From: Microlunatus capsulatus
GTDB lineage: Bacteria > Actinomycetota > Actinomycetes > Propionibacteriales > Propionibacteriaceae
Direction: 5' to 3'
Assembly (NCBI RefSeq): GCF_017876495.1
Contig: NZ_JAGIOB010000001.1
Coordinates: 3,286,001-3,350,000, forward strand
Length of the DNA: 64,000 nucleotides
Shown here: one piece after another, positions 6,852-18,968 of the stretch
Layout: every line of letters starts with the position of its first letter
Numbering within the stretch: the first letter of the stretch is position 1
Position numbers and translations under genes: made by a program
The notes under the pieces: generated by a model
Told to the model about the DNA's origin: nothing
Seen by the model: the letters and a program-made list of their open reading frames with translations, nothing else
The model's database searches: none

Positions 6852-8600
6852 GTGACCCCGGACCCGACGCCCACCCCCGCCGCTGCCGACCTCGACCTGC
6901 CCGGCGTCCCCGGCCTCCGGCTCGCCCGCCCGGACCCCGGCACGACGGCGACGACGACGTCCTCCGGCCCGGGGCTGCTCGAGGTCAGCCTCGCCGCGGG
7001 CGACGGCCGCCCGGGCCTGCGGCTCGAGGTCGACCTCGCCGACGCCGTCGCCTGGTGGCACCCGATGGCCGCCGGCACCCGGCCGCTGCCGCCGGACTGG
7101 TCCGGCCGGACCGTCACCAGCCTCGTCTCCTCCGTCCCGCTGGGCGCGCTGCACGACGCCACCGGCCGGGTCCTGCTCGGCTGGGCCGCCGACGAGGACG
7201 TCGCCGAGCTCGCCGTCACCCTCGGGGTGTCGGAGGAGCACAAGACCTTCGTCGTCGAGGCCCGGCCCGTGCGGCCCCGGGCCACGCCCCTGCGGGTGCT
7301 GCTCGACACCTCCGGGGAGACGCTCGCGACCGTCGCGCAGCGGCTGACCGGCTGGCTGTCCGACCGGCACGCCGAGCCGCCGCTGGACCCGCCGCCCGCG
7401 GCTCGGGTTCCGGTCTACTCGACCTGGTACACGTTCACCCAGGACGTCGACGACGCCGTGGTCACCGCCGAGGGCGCGCTGGCGGCCCGGCTGGGCTGCG
7501 GCTCGCTGTTCCTCGACGACGGCTGGCAGCGCTTCGCCCGCGGCCGCGGCTACCAGGGCTGCGGCGACTGGGTGGCCGACCCCGAGAAGTTCCCCGACCT
7601 GACCGGCACCGTCGCCCGGCTGCACGCCCAGGGCCTCGCCGTCGCCCTGTGGGTGGCGCCGCTGCTGCTGGGGGACCAGAGCGCCGTCTTCGCGCGGATG
7701 GCGCCGTTCGCGCCGGTCCGGGTCGAGGAGGGGCTGCGCTGCCACGTGCTCGACCCGCGGCACGCCGAGGTCCGCGCCTTCGTCGTCGAGACCTGCCTGC
7801 GGCTGGTCGTCGAGCACGACGTCGACCTGCTGAAGATCGACTTCCTCGACCAGGCCATGGTCTACCGCGACGAGCCGGGCGAGGGCGACGTGGGCGAGGC
7901 GATGGCTGCGCTGCTGGCCGACCTGCGCCGGGCGCTCGTCGACGCCGACCGGGCCGGCGTCGGCTTCGAGTTCCGCCAGCCCTACGTCAGCCCCGCCCTG
8001 GCCCGCTCGGCCCAGGTCCTGCGCGCCGGCGACTGCCCGGCCGACGCCGTCGTCAACCGCCGCTCGGTCGTCGACGCCCGGCTGGTCGCGGCGGGCCGGG
8101 TGGTGCACGCCGACCCGATGATGTGGGGCCCGGTCGGCGGGGCGGCCGCCGTGGCGCAGCAGCTCTACGCCGGCTGGTTCGCCGTGCCGCAGATCTCCAT
8201 GCGGCTGGCCGCGCTGGAGCCGGTGCAGTCCGCGGCGCTCGAGGGCCTGCTCGGGCTGTGGCGCGAGCACGCGGAGGTCACCCAGCACGGCGTCCTCGAG
8301 GTCACCGGCGCCGAGGACGGCTACGCGACGGTGAGCGCGGTCCGCCCCGACCTCGACCGGGCCGTCGTCGTCCGGCACGCCCCCGTCGTCGTCGACCTCG
8401 ACGCCTTCCCGATCGGCCACGTCGACGTGGTGAACGCGACCGCGGAGCCCCGGGTGACGGTCCGGACCCGCCGCCCCGTCCTCGACGGCACGGCGCGGAC
8501 GGCGGCAGGCGCCGGCGCCGGACCCGTCACCGCCGCCGGTCCCGGCCTGCTCGACCTCCCCGTCGACCCCTGGGGGAGCCTCCGCCTCCGGCTCGGCTGA
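6852..8600 (+). CDS. GH36-type alpha-galactosidase-like glycoside hydrolase
   Basis: Predicted cytoplasmic glycosidase with no signal peptide, 582 aa from GTG 6852 (CAGGGT box 6 nt upstream). An N-terminal beta-sandwich region is followed by a TIM barrel from about residue 180 (VPVYSTWYTFTQDVD, FLDDGWQRF, VALWVAPLLLGDQS). LLKIDFLDQ carries the likely nucleophile Asp330. RAGDCPADAV with Asp394/Asp398 is in the place of the acid/base region. The motifs differ from classical melibiases (KWD, SDD), so the sugar specificity is open; raffinose-family or other galactosides are possible. No transporter is adjacent. Confidence 0.75.
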   Translation: MTPDPTPTPAAADLDLPGVPGLRLARPDPGTTATTTSSGPGLLEVSLAAGDGRPGLRLEVDLADAVAWWHPMAAGTRPLPPDWSGRTVTSLVSSVPLGALHDATGRVLLGWAADEDVAELAVTLGVSEEHKTFVVEARPVRPRATPLRVLLDTSGETLATVAQRLTGWLSDRHAEPPLDPPPAARVPVYSTWYTFTQDVDDAVVTAEGALAARLGCGSLFLDDGWQRFARGRGYQGCGDWVADPEKFPDLTGTVARLHAQGLAVALWVAPLLLGDQSAVFARMAPFAPVRVEEGLRCHVLDPRHAEVRAFVVETCLRLVVEHDVDLLKIDFLDQAMVYRDEPGEGDVGEAMAALLADLRRALVDADRAGVGFEFRQPYVSPALARSAQVLRAGDCPADAVVNRRSVVDARLVAAGRVVHADPMMWGPVGGAAAVAQQLYAGWFAVPQISMRLAALEPVQSAALEGLLGLWREHAEVTQHGVLEVTGAEDGYATVSAVRPDLDRAVVVRHAPVVVDLDAFPIGHVDVVNATAEPRVTVRTRRPVLDGTARTAAGAGAGPVTAAGPGLLDLPVDPWGSLRLRLG

Positions 8601-8605
8601 CGCCG

Positions 8606-8720
8606 CCGCGCCCCGCTCCCGCGCCCCGCCGCGACTCCCGCGCCCCGTCCGCACTCCCGCGCCCGCTGCACGGGGCGCGGCCGTCCCGACGGGGCGCGGC
8701 CGTCGACGAGGGGCGCGGGA
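8606..8720. repeat. Compound palindrome of ~19-nt GC-rich units (left copy)
   Basis: Tandem units of the form ACTCCCGCGCCCCGTCCGC run on one side, and their inverse (GGGGCGCGGCCGTCCCGAC-like units) on the other, around a GCTGCAC centre near 8667. The whole can fold into a long hairpin. A close relative lies at 9712-9808 on the far side of the next gene. Confidence 0.7.
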
Positions 8721-8778
8721 CGGCTGGTCGGCGTCGTCCACAGATCGTCCGGAGCGTCTCGTCAGGGCCGGTCCCGGC

Positions 8779-9690
8779 GTGGTCGGCTGGGGCGTGCCCC
8801 GCTCCCCGGACCCGCGCCTGGCCCTGCTGGCCCCGCACGAGCTGGCGCGGCTGACGGCCCGGGGCGAGCTGGTCCGGCTCCGGCGCGGGACCTACCTGCC
8901 CGCCGGGGCGGCCGCCGCCGACCCGGCCGCGCGGCACCGGCAGCTCGTGGCGGCGACGTGGCCCCTGCTCGGCGACGGCTCCGTGCTCAGCCACGGGTCC
9001 GCCGCGGTGCTGCACGGGCTGCCCGTGTGGCCGGAGCAGCTGGTGCACGTCCAGGTCACTCGCGCCGCCGGCCGCGGCAAGCGGCGGGGCAACGTCCACG
9101 TGCACGTCGCCCCGCTCGCCGACGACGAGGTGGTCGAGGTCGCCGGCCTCCGGGTCACGAGCCCGGTCCGCACCGTCGTCGACCTCGGCCGGGCGCTCCC
9201 GCTGCACCGCGCGGTGGCGGCCGGGGACGCCGCCCTGCGGCGGGGCCTGGACGCGGACGACCTCCTGCTCGGCCTGGAGGCGGCCGCGGGCCGACCGGGC
9301 GTCGCGGCCGCCCGTCGCGCCGTGGCCCTGCTCGACGCCCGGAGCGAGAGCCCGTGGGAGTCGTGCAGCCGGGTGACCCTGCACCACCTCGGGCTGGCGC
9401 CGACCAGCCTCCAGCACGAGGTCCGCGACGCCGCCAGCCGCCTCGTCGCCCGCGCGGATTTCGGCTGGGAGGAGCACCGGACGCTCGGCGAGTTCGACGG
9501 CCTGGTGAAGTACGGGAAGCTCCTCCGCCCGGGGCAGACGCCGTCCGACGCCGTGGTGGAGGAGAAGCGGCGCGAGGACGCCGTCCGCGACCTCGACTGG
9601 CAGGTGGTCCGCTGGGTGCGGGACGACCTCCGGCGTCCCGAGGAGCTGCGCGCCCGGATCCTGCGCGCCTTCCGCCGCGGCACCCGCTGA
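8779..9690 (+). CDS. AbiEi-type winged-helix protein with C-terminal nuclease-like domain
   Basis: 303 aa from GTG 8779. The N-terminal third resembles actinobacterial AbiEi-family antitoxin proteins: a winged-helix segment (LARLTARGELVRLRRGTYLPAG) followed by SHGSAAVLHGLPVW. The C-terminal part (SPWESCSRVTLHHLGL, ADFGWEEHRTLGEFDGLVKYG, VVEEKRREDAVRDLDWQVVRW) looks like the DUF559/Vsr-type endonuclease fold, with acidic residues and a Lys on successive strands. No partner toxin gene is adjacent, so a toxin-antitoxin or defence role is only a suggestion. Palindromic repeats flank it on both sides. Confidence 0.65.
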   Translation: MVGWGVPRSPDPRLALLAPHELARLTARGELVRLRRGTYLPAGAAAADPAARHRQLVAATWPLLGDGSVLSHGSAAVLHGLPVWPEQLVHVQVTRAAGRGKRRGNVHVHVAPLADDEVVEVAGLRVTSPVRTVVDLGRALPLHRAVAAGDAALRRGLDADDLLLGLEAAAGRPGVAAARRAVALLDARSESPWESCSRVTLHHLGLAPTSLQHEVRDAASRLVARADFGWEEHRTLGEFDGLVKYGKLLRPGQTPSDAVVEEKRREDAVRDLDWQVVRWVRDDLRRPEELRARILRAFRRGTR

Positions 9691-9711
9691 CCGGAGCCCG
9701 AGCCCCGCCCG

Positions 9712-9808
9712 GGCTCCCGCGCCCCGCCCGCACTCCCGCGCCCCGCCGGCACTACCGCGCCCGGTGCACGGGGCGCGGTCGTCCCGGCGGGGCGCGGGAG
9801 CGGGGGAG
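9712..9808. repeat. Compound palindrome of ~19-nt GC-rich units (right copy)
   Basis: Same architecture as the repeat at 8606-8720: CTCCCGCGCCCCGCCCGC-type units, a GGTGCAC centre near 9767, then GGGGCGCGGTCGTCCCGG-type inverted units. It lies between the AbiEi-type gene and mfd and could act as a terminator or be part of a mobile cassette. Confidence 0.7.
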
Positions 9809-9863
9809 GGACGCGGGAGGAGGTGCGGTGACGCACGCGGTGGGGAGCGTCCGCGGGGGCCTG

Positions 9864-9869
9864 TAAGTT
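9864..9869 (+). promoter_or_regulatory. Leaderless -10 box of mfd (TAAGTT)
   Basis: TAAGTT ends 6 nt before the GTG start of mfd and there is no Shine-Dalgarno, the same geometry as many genes here. Confidence 0.5.
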
Positions 9870-9875
9870 TGTCCG

Positions 9876-13472
<3,597 letters not shown>

Positions 13473-13545
13473 GCAGGACCGGACCCGTAGGATCGGCGCC
13501 ACCCGCTCCACCCGCACCACCCCGCACCCACCCCGAGGACGGTCG

Positions 13546-14088
13546 ATGAAGCTCCTCCCCGCACCGCGGCTGCGTCGCGCGGCCGCCGCCGCACTCGTGC
13601 TGACGGCCACGGCGGCCCTGACCGGCTGCAGCGGCGCGTCGCCGTCGGTGGTGGCCTACGTCGGCGGTGAGAAGATCACCCAGACCCAGCTGGAACAGGC
13701 CGTCGACGGGCTCAGCACGACGCTGCAGGAGGGCCAGACGGTCTCCAGCGAGGCCGTCGTCAACGCCATGATCCAGGGCGAGCTGGCCGAGCAGATCGCC
13801 GCCGAGCAGGGCATCGCCCTCACCGACGCCGACCGCGAGGCCGTGCTGGCGCAGAGCGAGCTGGCCCCGCTGACGAAGGTGCCCGAGGCGCGCGAGGTCG
13901 TGAACGACGTCGCCGACTCCCAGATCGTCGCCCAGAAGCTGGGCGCCGACGCCTTCCTGGCCGAGCTGGCGGAGCGCGACGTCACGCTCAACCCGCGCTA
14001 CGGCGTCCTCGACCCCGCGCAGAAGACCGTCGTGTCCGGGCGGACGGGTTCCCTCTCGGAGCCGGTCGAGCCCGCGCCGGCCCCGTGA
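13546..14088 (+). CDS. SurA N-terminal domain lipoprotein
   Basis: Secreted, lipid-anchored chaperone-like protein of 180 aa. The signal sequence ends in the lipobox LTGC with Cys28. The mature part begins with a SurA N-domain pattern (VVAYVGGEKITQTQLEQAVDGL) and long helices, and keeps the actinobacterial signature NPRYGVLDP near the end. No parvulin isomerase domain is present, so it is likely a holdase-type chaperone for exported proteins. ATG 13546 follows a GAGGA Shine-Dalgarno; a TAGGAT box at 13486 marks a probable promoter. mazG follows after 7 bp. Confidence 0.85.
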   Translation: MKLLPAPRLRRAAAAALVLTATAALTGCSGASPSVVAYVGGEKITQTQLEQAVDGLSTTLQEGQTVSSEAVVNAMIQGELAEQIAAEQGIALTDADREAVLAQSELAPLTKVPEAREVVNDVADSQIVAQKLGADAFLAELAERDVTLNPRYGVLDPAQKTVVSGRTGSLSEPVEPAPAP

Positions 14089-14095
14089 GCCCCCG

Positions 14096-14773
14096 GTGAC
14101 CGACGCGCCGGTCGCCGACCCCGGGCCCGGGCTGCCGCAGACCGTCCGCCTCGTCGAGGTGATGGAGGTGCTGCGCCGGCGCTGCCCGTGGGACGCCGAG
14201 CAGACCCACCGCACCCTGGTGCAGTACCTGCTGGAGGAGGCCTCGGAGACCGTCGAGGCCATCGAGTCCGGCGACGAGGCGCACCTGCGCGAGGAGCTGG
14301 GCGACCTGCTCCTGCAGGTCGTCTTCCACGCCGAGATCGCGTCGGCCTTCGACCTCGAGGACGTCGCCCGCGGCATCGCCGACAAGCTGGTCCGCCGGCA
14401 CCCGCACGTCTTCGCCCCGGCCGGCGGCTCGGGGGTGCCCGACGCGGTGCCGGCCGACCTGCACCGGACGTGGGAGCAGCGCAAGGCCGTCGAGAAGGGC
14501 CGGACCTCGGCGCTGCAGGGGATCCCCGAGCAGATGTCGGCGCTGGCGCGGGGGCACAAGGTCGTGGCCCGCTCGCGCTCGCGCCAGGTGCCCGTGGAGC
14601 TGCCCGACGCCCCGGTCACCGCGGACGAGGTGGGGACGGCGGTGCTCGACCTCGTCGCCCGGGCGCACGCCAGCGGCGTCGACCCCGAGCAGGCGGTGCG
14701 CGACGCCGTCCGCGCCCTGGAGCGCCGCGTGCTGGCGGCCGAGTCCGTTCCCCCGGAGCCCGCCGAGCACTAA
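14096..14773 (+). CDS. mazG: MazG nucleoside triphosphate pyrophosphohydrolase
   Basis: House-cleaning enzyme that hydrolyses (d)NTPs to monophosphates and pyrophosphate. 225 aa from GTG 14096. The MazG helical metal site is clear: LLEEASETVEAIESGD (Glu47, Glu48, Glu51) and EELGDLLLQVVFHAEIA (Glu67, Asp70). The N-terminal domain is followed by a shorter second helical part (about 140-215). It lies 7 bp after the lipoprotein gene, so the two are probably co-transcribed. The order mfd, mazG, eno matches mycobacteria. Confidence 0.95.
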   Translation: MTDAPVADPGPGLPQTVRLVEVMEVLRRRCPWDAEQTHRTLVQYLLEEASETVEAIESGDEAHLREELGDLLLQVVFHAEIASAFDLEDVARGIADKLVRRHPHVFAPAGGSGVPDAVPADLHRTWEQRKAVEKGRTSALQGIPEQMSALARGHKVVARSRSRQVPVELPDAPVTADEVGTAVLDLVARAHASGVDPEQAVRDAVRALERRVLAAESVPPEPAEH

Positions 14774-14782
14774 CCTGCTGGC

Positions 14783-15235
14783 ATGTCCGACCCCTCCTAC
14801 CGGCCCGAGCCCTCCTACCGGGAGCCCGCGTACCGGCCCGAGCAGCGCCGGCCCCAGCCGCCGCGCCGGCCCGCCGGCCGCGACGTCGGCACCCGCACCG
14901 ACGTGGCCGCCGCCTGGGAGGCCCGCCGCGAGCTGGGCGCGGAGTACGAGGAGGACATCGCCTCGGGCCTCGCCGACCGCGTCGAGGAGCTGGTGGCCTA
15001 CCGCACCGCGGAGCTGCGGCACCGCGGCACCGCCGCCGACCACGACCTCGAGCTGGAGCGCACCGCGCAGCGCCAGGGGTTCGTGCTGGGCATCATCTCC
15101 CTCGGCGTCGGGGTGCCGATCACCGCGATCAGCGCCATGAACGTCGAGCCCGGCCTGCTGGGGATCGCCGTGTCCTGGGCGGGCATCGTCGGCGTCAACG
15201 TCGCGCACCGCCTGGGCCACCGCCGCCGCCGCTGA
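14783..15235 (+). CDS. Small two-helix membrane protein of unknown function
   Basis: 150 aa, not recognised. The N-terminus has the repeats PSYRPE/PSYREP and a Pro/Arg-rich stretch, then a charged helical segment (AWEARRELGAEYEEDIASGLADRVEELV). Two transmembrane helices follow near 98-115 and 122-140, with a basic C-terminus HRLGHRRRR. A TAACCT box 6 nt before ATG 14783 suggests a leaderless transcript separate from mazG. A GC-rich hairpin follows the stop. Confidence 0.6.
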   Translation: MSDPSYRPEPSYREPAYRPEQRRPQPPRRPAGRDVGTRTDVAAAWEARRELGAEYEEDIASGLADRVEELVAYRTAELRHRGTAADHDLELERTAQRQGFVLGIISLGVGVPITAISAMNVEPGLLGIAVSWAGIVGVNVAHRLGHRRRR

Positions 15236-15243
15236 GCCGTCCG

Positions 15244-15269
15244 CCCCGGGGCGCCGCGGTGCCCCGGGG
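15244..15269 (+). terminator. GC-rich hairpin after the small membrane protein gene
   Basis: CCCCGGGGCGCC pairs with GGTGCCCCGGGG (11 Watson-Crick pairs, one G-T). There is no U tract. It precedes the likely eno promoter TAGGGT (15283-15288). Confidence 0.55.
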
Positions 15270-15290
15270 AGCGCTCCGCCGCTAGGGTGA

Positions 15291-16634
<1,344 letters not shown>

Positions 16635-16654
16635 ACCCAGGCATGCTGGGACCC

Positions 16655-16687
16655 ATGAGCACCACCCGTCCCGGCCGGAGGGCCTGA
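16655..16687 (+). CDS. Candidate leaderless micro-ORF upstream of the FtsB-like gene
   Basis: ATG 16655 opens a 10-codon frame, MSTTRPGRRA, ending in TGA at 16685-16687, 2 nt before the GTG of the FtsB/DivIC gene. A CATGCT -10-like box ends 7 nt before the ATG, so a transcript could begin at the micro-ORF. Its GGAGGG is also the Shine-Dalgarno for the downstream start. Similar units lie at 25847-25879 and 47685-47714. Confidence 0.4.
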   Translation: MSTTRPGRRA

Positions 16688-16689
16688 GC

Positions 16690-17349
16690 GTGCCGAGCGG
16701 ACCCCGTCCGCCGGCACGCCCGGGCTCCGGTCCGGGCCGGGGCAAGACCCGCGCGCGGCCGCCGCTCCGCCCGGGGGCCGCGGCTCCCGTGCGGTCGGCG
16801 TCCTCGCCGTCGTCGCCCGGCTCGCCGAGCACGCCGGAGCCGGTGATCTCCGGGGCGGGTGCGAGCCCCGTCGGCCCCGCCCGCCGCGCGTCGCGGTTCG
16901 GCGCCAGCCTCACCACCCGGGCCGTCGCGCTCGTCGTCGTGCTGCTGGTGCTGACCATCTCCTACGCCTCGTCGCTCCGCATCTACTTCGCGCAGTCGCA
17001 CGAGATCGCCTCCACCCGCGCCGAGATCAGCGAGCGCCAGGAGCGGATCGCCGACCTCCAGGGCCAGCTGGGCCGCTGGGGCGACGCCGACTACGTCCGC
17101 ACCCAGGCCCGCCAGCGGCTCGGCTGGGTCGTCCCCGGGGAGACGGGCTACCAGGTCGTCGACGCCCAGGGGAACCCGCTGGGCGGGGGCGCGGAGATCG
17201 AGTCGTCGGGCAGCACGGTCGCCGAGCCGCAGGACGCCTGGTGGGCGAAGCTCTGGGGCTCGGTGGAGGCGGCCGACCAGCCGGCGCCGGCCAAGCCCAA
17301 GGAGAAGACCATCACGACCAAGACCGAGACGGCCGACGGCACCCGCTGA
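16690..17349 (+). CDS. FtsB/DivIC-family septum formation initiator
   Basis: Bitopic divisome protein, 219 aa from GTG 16690. The first about 70 residues are Pro/Arg/Ser-rich and cytoplasmic. One transmembrane helix (about 76-95, AVALVVVLLVLTISYASSL) is followed by a periplasmic coiled coil (EIASTRAEISERQERIADLQGQ). Then comes the FtsB-type motif WGDADYVRTQARQRLGWVVPGE, which in this family contacts FtsL/FtsQ. Its place after eno is conserved (compare Rv1024, from memory). It is preceded by a micro-ORF that may couple its translation. The C-terminal tail is charged. Confidence 0.9.
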   Translation: MPSGPRPPARPGSGPGRGKTRARPPLRPGAAAPVRSASSPSSPGSPSTPEPVISGAGASPVGPARRASRFGASLTTRAVALVVVLLVLTISYASSLRIYFAQSHEIASTRAEISERQERIADLQGQLGRWGDADYVRTQARQRLGWVVPGETGYQVVDAQGNPLGGGAEIESSGSTVAEPQDAWWAKLWGSVEAADQPAPAKPKEKTITTKTETADGTR

Positions 17350-17379
17350 CGACCGTCCGTCCCGGCGGACCCAGGAGTC

Positions 17380-18315
17380 TCAGCCGAGCCGGCTGAGCAC
17401 CACCTCGGCGGCCACCGCCCTTGCCACCGCCACGTCGAAGTGCCCCTGGCCGGGGACCAGGGCGTTCGCGACGGCGCAGCCCGTGCCCAGCCGGACGGCC
17501 TCGGCCAGCGGGTCCCCGGCGTCCAGGCCGGCCAGCAGCCCGCCCAGGAAGCTGTCGCCGCTGCCGACGGCGTAGCGGCCCCGGCGCGCGGAGGGGCCGA
17601 CCGCCCAGACCCCGTCGGTCCCGGCCGTCACCGCCCCGGCGGTCGAGTCGGTGAGCACCACCGCCGCCCCGCTGCGCTCGTGCAGCGCGGCGGCCATCGC
17701 GGCCAGGTCGCCGCCCTCGGGCACGCCCAGCACCTCGGCCGCCTCGGCCCGGTTGATCTTCAGCAGGGCCGGTCGGGCGGCGACGGCCCCGGGCAGCGAC
17801 TCGCCGTGGGTGTCGACGGCGACCCGCGCCCCGTGCGCCGCACCCAGCCGCACCAGGTCCGGCACGGCGTCGGCGGAGCCGACGGGTCCGCGGCCCGAGA
17901 TCGACAGCCAGCCCGGCCGGCGGCCGAGCTCGGCGGCCAGCACCCCCTCCAGCCGGGTGAGCACCGCGGGCGGGACGGCGGGGGGGTCCTCGTAGATCTC
18001 GGTCAGCTCACCGGTGTCGGCCGCGGCGACCGACACGCAGGTCCGGGTCTCGGCGTCGGCTCCGACGACGACGAGGTCGAGCCCCTCCGCGCGGGCGATC
18101 CGGGAGACCCGCACCCCGGTGGGGCCGCCCAGCAGCACGACGACGACCACCTCGGCCCCGACGGCGCTGGCGGCCCGCGCCATGTTCAGCGCCTTGCCGC
18201 CGGCGACGGCGACGGGCCCGGGGACGCGGTGCATCCGGCCCAGCCGGTAGGAGTCGAGCAGGTAGGTCAGGTCGAGGGACGGGCTGAGCGCGGCGACCGT
18301 GATCACCCGCCGCAC
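17380..18315 (-). CDS. PfkB-family sugar kinase (1-phosphofructokinase-like)
   Basis: ATP-dependent carbohydrate kinase, 311 aa. The N-terminal signature AVAGGKALNMARAASAVGAEV fits the 1-phosphofructokinase/tagatose-6-phosphate kinase subgroup. The second signature is GSGDSFLGGLLAGL (252-265), with catalytic Asp254 and Ser in place of the usual Ala (GAGDS). The usual NPALD motif near residue 10 reads SPSLD, so substrate specificity may be shifted. No fructose PTS genes are nearby. It is inserted between the FtsB-like and DUF501 genes on the opposite strand. Confidence 0.8.
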   Translation of the reverse strand: MRRVITVAALSPSLDLTYLLDSYRLGRMHRVPGPVAVAGGKALNMARAASAVGAEVVVVVLLGGPTGVRVSRIARAEGLDLVVVGADAETRTCVSVAAADTGELTEIYEDPPAVPPAVLTRLEGVLAAELGRRPGWLSISGRGPVGSADAVPDLVRLGAAHGARVAVDTHGESLPGAVAARPALLKINRAEAAEVLGVPEGGDLAAMAAALHERSGAAVVLTDSTAGAVTAGTDGVWAVGPSARRGRYAVGSGDSFLGGLLAGLDAGDPLAEAVRLGTGCAVANALVPGQGHFDVAVARAVAAEVVLSRLG

Positions 18316-18419
18316 CCTAGTGGAGCGCCGACCGGCCTCACGCGCCTCGGCCCGGCACCGGCACCGGCACCGGCACCGGGGTCGGGCCCGGCCGGTCGGG
18401 AGCCTGAGAGACTGTCCGG

Positions 18420-18968
18420 GTGCGCGAACCCCTGACGGCGGAGGACGAGACGACGGTGACGGCCCAGCTGCAGCGGCCCCCGCGCGGCGTGGCCGGGGTG
18501 GCGGCCCGCTGCCCCTGCGGCAAGCCGTCGGTGGTGGCCACCGTGCCGCGGCTCGCCGATGGCACCCCGTTCCCCACCACCTACTACCTGACCTGCCCGC
18601 GGGCGACGTCGGCCTGCTCGACCCTGGAGTCCCAGGGCGTGATGGCGACGATGACCGCGCGGCTGCAGGAGGACGAGGCGCTGGCCGCGGCCTACCGGTC
18701 CGCCCACGAGGCGTACCTGCGCGACCGCGCCGAGCTGGGCGAGGTGCCCGAGATCGCCGGCGTCAGCGCCGGCGGGATGCCCGACCGGGTCAAGTGCCTG
18801 CACGTCCTGGTCGCGCACAGCCTGGCCGCGGGGCCGGGCGTCAACCCGCTGGGCGACGAGGCCCTGGCCGCGGTGGGCGAGTTCTGGCGCCGACCCTGCC
18901 TGCCCGACGACGGGGGCGACCCCTCGGCCGACGGCTCCGCACCGGCGACGACCGGGGAGCACCGGTGA
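18420..18968 (+). CDS. DUF501 domain protein
   Basis: 182 aa, a conserved actinobacterial protein of unknown function. The four cysteines Cys31, Cys33 (RCPCGKP), Cys59 (LTCPRA) and Cys66 suggest a metal or redox site. The C-terminal part has the DUF501 pattern GMPDRVKCLHVLVAHSLAAGPGVNPLGDE. GTG start at 18420, 6 nt after a GAGACT box. The stop overlaps the ppx start (GTGA), so the two are coupled, as in mycobacteria (Rv1025-Rv1026, from memory). Confidence 0.92.
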   Translation: MREPLTAEDETTVTAQLQRPPRGVAGVAARCPCGKPSVVATVPRLADGTPFPTTYYLTCPRATSACSTLESQGVMATMTARLQEDEALAAAYRSAHEAYLRDRAELGEVPEIAGVSAGGMPDRVKCLHVLVAHSLAAGPGVNPLGDEALAAVGEFWRRPCLPDDGGDPSADGSAPATTGEHR

